Source: Halovulum dunhuangense (GTDB lineage: Bacteria; Pseudomonadota; Alphaproteobacteria; Rhodobacterales; Rhodobacteraceae). From it: a stretch of 64,000 nt of DNA. Below, in pieces: positions 59,301 to 64,000 of this stretch. The DNA is taken from positions 496,001 through 560,000 of the forward strand of contig NZ_JABFBC010000002.1 in assembly GCF_013093415.1 (NCBI RefSeq), written 5' to 3'. Positions within the stretch are counted from its first letter, which is position 1. Each line of letters starts with the position of its first letter. Under the pieces are notes generated by a model. That model saw only the letters and a program-made list of their open reading frames with translations, did no database searches and had not been told where the DNA came from. The translations under genes were made by a program, and so were the position numbers.

Positions 59301-59766
59301 AGCCGATCTCGGCGGCCATGCGCCGCACCTCGTTCATGTCGTCGGGCAGCACTTCCGTGGCGGGGATCACCGGCACGCCCGCCTCGATGGCGACCCGTCG
59401 CGCGGAGGCCTTGTCGCCCAGCTTGCGCATCGTCTCGGCCCGCGGCCCGATAAAGGCGATGCCCGCTTCGGTGCAGGCATCCACAAGCTCGGGGTTCTCG
59501 GACAGAAGGCCATAGCCGGGATGGATCGCGTCGGCGCCGGACATCTTCGCCACGCGAATGATCTCGGGGATCGAGAGATAGGCCGCCACCGGACCAAGCC
59601 CCTCGCCGATGCGATAGGCCTCGTCGGCCTTGAAGCGGTGCAGCCCCAGCTTGTCCTCTTCGGCATAGACGGCGACGGTGCGCTTGCCCATCTCGTTCGC
59701 CGCGCGCATGACGCGAATGGCTATCTCGCCGCGGTTCGCGATCAGGATCTTGTTGAAGGATGTCAT
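56320..59766 (-). CDS. pyc: Pyruvate carboxylase
   Basis: An 1148-residue single-chain biotin enzyme making oxaloacetate from pyruvate, bicarbonate and ATP. Biotin carboxylase: KILIANRGEIAIRVMRAANE, then KASWGGGGRGMR, EVNPRVQVEHTVTEEVTGID. Carboxyltransferase: DTTMRDGHQSLLATRMRS, GGATFDVAYRFLQECPW, metal site FHTHDTSG. The C-terminal biotinyl domain has the EAMKMET lysine. AGGAGG precedes the ATG at 59766, so a longer frame is not used. Anaplerotic role feeding the TCA cycle. Confidence 0.97.
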   Translation of the reverse strand: MTSFNKILIANRGEIAIRVMRAANEMGKRTVAVYAEEDKLGLHRFKADEAYRIGEGLGPVAAYLSIPEIIRVAKMSGADAIHPGYGLLSENPELVDACTEAGIAFIGPRAETMRKLGDKASARRVAIEAGVPVIPATEVLPDDMNEVRRMAAEIGYPFMLKASWGGGGRGMRPVMSDKELEEKVLEGRREAENAFGNGEGYLEKMILRARHVEVQILGDQYGGMYHLWERDCSVQRRNQKVVERAPAPYLNQESREELCALGRKICAHVGYHCAGTVEFLMDMDTGNFYFIEVNPRVQVEHTVTEEVTGIDIVRAQILLAEGKTIQEATGKERQEDITLNGHAIQCRITTEDPQNNFIPDYGRITAYRGATGMGIRLDGGTAYSGAVITRYYDSLLEKVTAWAPTPETAIARMDRALREFRIRGVSTNIAFVENLLKHPTFLNNTYTTKFIDTTPELFHFDERRDRATKILTYIADITVNGHPETEGRERPVRADALPPVPPLRADAPPPGTKTLLDENGPAAVAEWLLGQERVLLTDTTMRDGHQSLLATRMRSYDMVRIADAYAHNLPGLFSVECWGGATFDVAYRFLQECPWQRLRDLRARMPNLLTQMLLRGANGVGYTNYPDNVVVKFVEQAAASGVDVFRVFDSLNWVENMRVAMDAVLSTGRICEGTICYTGDILDPARSKYDLKYYVSMGKELRDAGAHILGLKDMAGLLKPASATVLVRALKEEVGLPIHFHTHDTSGLSGATVLAACEAGADVVDAAMDAFSGGTSQPCLGSIVESLRHTPRDTMLDPAAIREVSDYWGGVRKQYAAFESGLMAPASEVYLHEMPGGQFTNLKAQARSLGLEEKWPQVARTYADVNRMFGDIVKVTPSSKVVGDMALMMVSQGLTRSDVENPDRDVAFPDSVVDMMRGQLGQPPGGWPAGIQKKVLKGETPETGRPGAHMAPIDLEEKRREISDKFDGVEIDDEDLCGYLMYPKVFTDYMERHAVYGPVRTLPTPVYFYGMEPGQEISVEIDPGKTLEIRFQTAGETNEEGQVRVFFELNGQPRTIRVPNRKVAASSAARPKAQAGNNAHLGAPMPGVVATVAAQPGQKVSEGTLLLTIEAMKMETGIYADRDAVVKAVHVTPGAQIDAKDLLVEFEA

Positions 59767-59914
59767 GGGCGGCCCTCCTGCCGGGGTATTGCAGCGCGAC
59801 GCTACAATCCCGCAGCGCAGCAAACAACCAAGCAATCCGGCCATCTTCATCCGGATCGCGTCTGTCAGGGCCTCGGGCGCCTAGATACCGCATTCTGACG
59901 CAAGGGCAACCGTC

Positions 59915-61867
59915 TTAGCCGGGACCATCCCCGTCAGGGTCGGTCTCCGTCGCAGCGGCGGGATCGCGCGCGACCGTGCCACCCTGGGGCGGCGGCGCCC
60001 AGGCGCGGTCCCACCCGTCCCTTGCCGCAAGGCCCTCTCCCATCATCGCGGCGTTCACCCGGCGGTTGATCTCGCGCGCCCGGGCGGCATAGGCCTCGTT
60101 CTCGAAGACGGGGACATCGGGATCCCAGAGCTGCGCCAGCTCAGCCAGGTCCGCGCGATCCTGCCGGACATAGGCGCGCGCCGCGCGCTCGGCCTCGTAG
60201 GGATGAAGACCAAGCGCCCGAAGGGTATAGCGCCCCGCGCGCACCGAACTGTCAAAGGTCTCGCGCACGATGTCGCGCGCCCCGGCCGCATAAAGCCGAT
60301 AGACATGCTCGCGGTCGCGCGCACGGGCGACGATATGCACATGGGGGTGCTCGCGGCTGACATATTCGACCATGTGCACGGCCTTGTCGGTATCGTCCAT
60401 CGCGATCACCAGAACGCGGGCGTCACGGATCCCGGCGGCAAGCAGCAGATCAGGGCGCGAGGGATCGCCGAAGAATGCCTTGACCCCGAACCGCCGGAGC
60501 CCCTCGATCACGCCGTTATGGTAGTCCAGGACGACCGTCTTGTGCCCGTGCGACAGAAGCATCCGGTTGACCACCTGCCCGAACCGGCCAAGCCCCGCGA
60601 TGATCACCGGCCCGGCCTCGTCGATGTCGTCATCGGGCAGCGCCTCGGTATCGACCCGCGCCGCGATCACCCGATCGTAGAGTATGAACAGAAGCGGCGT
60701 CAGCAACATCGACAGCGCGACGATCAACTGCAGCGTCTGGCCAAGCGCGACGGGGATCACGTCGTTCTGCGTGGTGAAGCTGAGCAGCACGAAGCCGAAT
60801 TCCCCGGCCTGCGAGAGCGCGAGCGCGAAAAGCCAGGCGGCCGCCCCGCGCAGGCCGAAGACCTTGGCGAGGGCGAAGAGCACCATGAATTTCGCCAGCA
60901 TCAGCCCGAGCGTCAGGCCGACCACCTGAACGAAGCTGCCGGCGAGGATCTGGAAATCGATCCCGGCGCCGACGGTGATGAAAAAGAGCCCCAGCAGCAG
61001 CCCCTTGAAGGGTTCGATGTCGGCTTCGAGTTCGTGGCGATACTCGCTGTTGGCCAGCACCACCCCGGCAAGGAAGGTGCCGAGCGCCGGGGAAAGTCCC
61101 ACGACGGTCATCAGCAGCGCGATGGCGACGACCAGCAGAAGCGCCGCTGCGGTGAATATTTCCGGCAGGCGGGCATGGCTGAGAAAGCGGAACATCGGCC
61201 GCGTCAGGAAATGCCCACCGCCGACGATGGCCCCGACCGAGGCGAGAAGCGCCAGCGTGACGACCCAGCCCGGCTGCCCCTCGAGCAGGCTGCCGCCCGT
61301 GCTTGCGGCGAAACGGATGTCACTCACGCCGCCCCAGTCCGCGCCCATCAGTTCCGGCGCGGCCAGCAGCGGGATCAGCGCGAGCATCGGGATCACCGCG
61401 ATATCCTGGGCCAACAGGACCGAAAAGCTGGCCCTACCGCCATCGGTGCGGATCAGCCCCTTTTCGCGCAGCGTCTGCATGACGATGGCGGTCGAGGACA
61501 GGGCAAAGGTCAGCCCGATCGCAAGCGCCACCGTCCAGGCCTGCCCCAGCGCCATCGCCACCAGCGCGATCAGCGCGGTGCTGAGCGCGATCTGGAGCCC
61601 GCCCAGCCCCAGCAGCCGAAGCCGCATCGCCCAGAGCACGCGCGGCTCCATCTCCAGCCCGATCAGGAACAGCATCATCACGACGCCGAATTCGGCGAAA
61701 TGCTGAAGATCCTGCGTCTCGGCCCCCACCAGCCCCAGGATCGGCCCGATCACCACGCCGGCGATCAGGTAGCCAAGGACCGACCCCAGCCCCAGCCGGT
61801 TGGCAAGGGGAACCGCGACGACCGCCGCCAGAAGGTAGATGAAGCTCTGCGCAAGTACGCTCTCCAT
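59915..61867 (-). CDS. Kef-type potassium/proton antiporter (CPA2) with TrkA-N domain
   Basis: A 650-residue antiporter. The membrane domain (about 1-390) begins FIYLLAAVVAVPLANRLGLG and contains FGVVMMLFLIGLEME, LAQDIAVIPMLALIPLLA and SLPALGTFLAGV-like text (LSPALGTFLAGVVLANSEYR). A TrkA-N Rossmann domain follows: VIIAGLGRFGQVVNRMLLSH, KAFFGDPSRPDLL. This is the KefB/KefC layout for glutathione-gated potassium efflux. It starts three bases after the ancillary oxidoreductase gene stop, the KefF-KefC order. Confidence 0.9.
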   Translation of the reverse strand: MESVLAQSFIYLLAAVVAVPLANRLGLGSVLGYLIAGVVIGPILGLVGAETQDLQHFAEFGVVMMLFLIGLEMEPRVLWAMRLRLLGLGGLQIALSTALIALVAMALGQAWTVALAIGLTFALSSTAIVMQTLREKGLIRTDGGRASFSVLLAQDIAVIPMLALIPLLAAPELMGADWGGVSDIRFAASTGGSLLEGQPGWVVTLALLASVGAIVGGGHFLTRPMFRFLSHARLPEIFTAAALLLVVAIALLMTVVGLSPALGTFLAGVVLANSEYRHELEADIEPFKGLLLGLFFITVGAGIDFQILAGSFVQVVGLTLGLMLAKFMVLFALAKVFGLRGAAAWLFALALSQAGEFGFVLLSFTTQNDVIPVALGQTLQLIVALSMLLTPLLFILYDRVIAARVDTEALPDDDIDEAGPVIIAGLGRFGQVVNRMLLSHGHKTVVLDYHNGVIEGLRRFGVKAFFGDPSRPDLLLAAGIRDARVLVIAMDDTDKAVHMVEYVSREHPHVHIVARARDREHVYRLYAAGARDIVRETFDSSVRAGRYTLRALGLHPYEAERAARAYVRQDRADLAELAQLWDPDVPVFENEAYAARAREINRRVNAAMMGEGLAARDGWDRAWAPPPQGGTVARDPAAATETDPDGDGPG

Positions 61868-61870
61868 GCC

Positions 61871-62506
61871 TCAGCCCTCCGCGCCGAGGGGATGCGTCGG
61901 CGGGATGAGCCGGTCGGCCCCGGTGGCCACAGCAACGTCAAGCCGTCCGGCCACGATCGCCGCCAGCAGGGTCTCCCAGGCGTCGACATGGGCCTGCAAC
62001 CGGCCCTCCTCTCCGGCCGAACGGGCGCCGTGCAGCACGAAGGGCGGCAGCCAGGTCATGCCGCACAGCCGCGCCGTCTGTTGCAGGGGCGCCATCAGGT
62101 CGCGCAGGGTGAAACGGTTGTAGCCCTCCGGTCCGTAGGCGCTCTCCGGGGCGGCGGTGCTGCAGGCGGAAAAGAACAGCTTTCCCTCCAGCGCGGTGCC
62201 GCCCTGGCCATAGGCAAAGCCGTATTCCAGCACCAGGTCCTGCCACTCCTTCAGGATCGACGGCGTCGAATACCAATAAAGCGGATGCAGGAAGATCACC
62301 GCGTCATGGGACCGCAGCCGATCCTGCTCGCGCGCGATGTCGATGTCGAAATCCGGATACTCGGCATAGAGATCGACCAGCGTGACCCCCGGCACCCACT
62401 CGGCAACCTTTGCCATGCGGGCAATCACCCGCGAGCGCCGCTGCACCGGATGCGCCATCAGGACCAGCACGCTGTTCCGCAGCCCGCTTTCCGCCTGTTC
62501 CGTCAT
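61871..62506 (-). CDS. NAD(P)H oxidoreductase, KefF/KefG-like ancillary protein
   Basis: A 211-residue flavodoxin-fold protein. MAHPVQRRSRVIARMAK is the N-terminal phosphate-binding region, DLYAEYPDFDIDIAREQDRL and FLHPLYWYSTPSILKEWQDL are the KefF/MdaB signatures, and EYGFAYGQGGTALEGK follows. These proteins bind and activate the Kef channel. It lies directly upstream of the antiporter gene on the same strand, consistent with one operon. ATG at 62506 is taken rather than a longer frame. Confidence 0.9.
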   Translation of the reverse strand: MTEQAESGLRNSVLVLMAHPVQRRSRVIARMAKVAEWVPGVTLVDLYAEYPDFDIDIAREQDRLRSHDAVIFLHPLYWYSTPSILKEWQDLVLEYGFAYGQGGTALEGKLFFSACSTAAPESAYGPEGYNRFTLRDLMAPLQQTARLCGMTWLPPFVLHGARSAGEEGRLQAHVDAWETLLAAIVAGRLDVAVATGADRLIPPTHPLGAEG

Positions 62507-62631
62507 GCGCCGCCCGCCCCGTCCTGCCATTGCCTCGGGGCAGAGTATGACCGCCCGGCGCGGACTGCGCGACAGGAACATCCAGCGAACACACTTTCCA
62601 TCGGCGCGCCGGGGCGCTACATCTGGATGCC

Positions 62632-64000
62632 ATGAGCGATTGGGAAATGGATGAATCGTCGGCATTCGACGGATGGGAACGGCGCAGCCTGTCGCAGCGG
62701 GCCATGCCGGCGCGCCCCACGCCCTATCTCGACGGGCTGAACCCGGACCAGCGCGCCGCGGTCGAGACGATCGACGGGCCGGTACTTGTTCTGGCCGGCG
62801 CGGGCACCGGCAAGACGCGGGCATTGACCGCGCGCATCGCCCATCTGCTGAACACCGGCCGCGCGCAGCCGAACGAGATTCTCGCCGTCACCTTCACCAA
62901 CAAGGCCGCGCGCGAGATGAAGGACCGGATCGGCCAGCTGGTCGGCGGCCGGATCGAGGGGATGCCCTGGCTCGGCACCTTCCACTCGATCTGCGTCAAG
63001 CTGTTGCGCCGCCACGCCGAGCTGGTGGACCTGAAGGCGAATTTCACCATTCTCGATACGGACGACCAGATCCGCCTGCTGAAACAGCTGATCCGTGCCG
63101 AGGATATCGACGACAAGCGCTGGCCTGCCCGGATGCTGGCGGGGCTGATCGACCGCTGGAAGAACCGCGCCTGGACCCCCGACAAGGTGCCCGCCTCCGA
63201 GGCCGGGGCCTACAACAACCGCGGCACCGAATTCTACGAGCAGTACCAGGAACGGCTGCGCATCCTGAACGCGGTCGATTTCGGCGACCTGCTGCTGCAC
63301 GTCGTGCGCATATTCCAGGAAAACCCGGACGTGCTGGAAAAGTACCAGCGCTGGTTCCGCTACATCCTGGTGGACGAGTACCAGGACACCAACATCGCCC
63401 AGTACCTGTGGCTGCGGCTGCTGGCCGGGGGGCACAAGAACATCTGTTGCGTGGGCGACGACGACCAGTCGATCTATGGCTGGCGCGGCGCCGAGGTGGG
63501 CAACATCCTGCGCTTCGAGAAGGATTTCCCGGGCGCCACGGTGGTGCGGCTGGAACAGAACTACCGCTCCACCCCGCATATCCTGGCCGCCGCCTCGGGC
63601 GTGATCGCCGCGAACGAGGACCGGCTGGGCAAGACGCTGTGGACCGATGCGGCCGAGGGCGAGAAGGTGCGCTTGATCGGTCACTGGGACGGCGAGGAAG
63701 AGGCGCGCTGGATCGGCGGGGAGATCGAGGCCTATCAGCGTGGCACACGGGGGCTCGCCCCCTATCCGCTGGACGACATGGCGATCCTGGTGCGCGCGTC
63801 CTTCCAGATGCGCGCCTTCGAGGACCGGTTCCTGACCATCGGCATGCCCTATCGGGTGATCGGCGGCCCGCGCTTCTACGAGCGGATGGAGATCCGCGAC
63901 GCCATGGCCTATTTCCGCGTCGTGGTCAGCCCCGATGACGGGCTCGCGTTCGAGCGGATCGTCAATGTCCCCAAGCGCGGGATCGGCGACAAGGCGCAGG
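62632..64000 (+). CDS. uvrD: UvrD/PcrA-type superfamily I DNA helicase (3' end outside window)
   Basis: The first ~456 codons of a UvrD/PcrA helicase. Walker A GAGTGKTRALTARIA follows the Q motif LNPDQRAAVET. Motif Ia is VTFTNKAAREMKDRI, motif II LVDEYQDTN, motif III CCVGDDDQSIYGWRGAE and motif IV RLEQNYRSTPHIL. It unwinds DNA 3'-5' in excision and mismatch repair. A ~30-residue N-terminal extension precedes the Q motif. ATG at 62632; the gene continues past the window. Confidence 0.95.
   Translation, partial: MSDWEMDESSAFDGWERRSLSQRAMPARPTPYLDGLNPDQRAAVETIDGPVLVLAGAGTGKTRALTARIAHLLNTGRAQPNEILAVTFTNKAAREMKDRIGQLVGGRIEGMPWLGTFHSICVKLLRRHAELVDLKANFTILDTDDQIRLLKQLIRAEDIDDKRWPARMLAGLIDRWKNRAWTPDKVPASEAGAYNNRGTEFYEQYQERLRILNAVDFGDLLLHVVRIFQENPDVLEKYQRWFRYILVDEYQDTNIAQYLWLRLLAGGHKNICCVGDDDQSIYGWRGAEVGNILRFEKDFPGATVVRLEQNYRSTPHILAAASGVIAANEDRLGKTLWTDAAEGEKVRLIGHWDGEEEARWIGGEIEAYQRGTRGLAPYPLDDMAILVRASFQMRAFEDRFLTIGMPYRVIGGPRFYERMEIRDAMAYFRVVVSPDDGLAFERIVNVPKRGIGDKAQ

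Noticed and set aside
57646-59898. Long 750-codon plus-strand frame
   Set aside because: Antisense to pyruvate carboxylase.

Overview
The window is a high-GC alphaproteobacterial chromosome segment, most likely Rhodobacterales (Rhodobacteraceae). The support is the housekeeping set: CarD, a seven-iron ferredoxin, an S4-domain protein and a SUV3-like helicase in a row, HisN next to a short XRE regulator, a DUF1127 protein, single-subunit pyruvate carboxylase and DUF3572. The assignment is from gene content only.

Layout. 1-2288: end of a BMP-type (nucleoside/simple sugar) ABC importer on the minus strand, with the permease cut by the window edge. 2313-14022: a genomic island. It opens with a 5'-truncated large serine recombinase and its small partner gene. 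It then carries a tightly coupled five-gene operon: GHKL (MutL/MORC-like) ATPase, two proteins of unknown function, a C5-cytosine DNA methyltransferase and a Vsr endonuclease. A second module follows: a SAM methyltransferase, a 1058-residue HIT-PLD-SF2 helicase-DUF3427 protein and a tiny coupled ORF. The right end holds two different tRNA 3' remnants, one of tRNA-Cys(GCA), which look like integration scars. The five-gene operon is the best candidate for an incompletely described anti-phage or DNA-modification system.

14572-26273: an unusual cluster of exported proteins. It contains a HEYLH zincin-like protein, several small secreted proteins that seem to form a paralogous family, a secreted protein made of two tandem repeats, a VWA-domain protein and two related membrane proteins with two predicted spans. 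In its middle lies a three-gene signalling operon: a cysteine-free molybdopterin-oxidoreductase-like exported protein, a histidine kinase and a LuxR-type response regulator.

26789-46349: mostly housekeeping genes. These are a THUMP RNA methyltransferase, CarD, FdxA, an S4 protein, a SUV3-like helicase, TPR, SCP2 and HisN proteins, an XRE regulator, TypA, a quinone oxidoreductase, a rhodanese, LysR/DUF1127, a TesA-like esterase divergent from a YbbA/YbbP-like ABC pair, a Bax-inhibitor-1 protein under a heat-shock-like promoter, a GNAT acetyltransferase, RpmG, a NUDIX hydrolase and a DUF983 protein. 46619-64000: an ECF sigma factor with two membrane proteins, a diguanylate cyclase, a thioesterase, a HAD phosphatase, an amylosucrase-like GH13, an ABC-2 exporter, tRNA-Gly(GCC), an MFS transporter, pyruvate carboxylase, a Kef-type antiporter with its ancillary oxidoreductase, and the start of a UvrD-type helicase.

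No CRISPR array, intact insertion sequence or replication origin was seen. All family calls rest on motifs read by eye; no database search was run.
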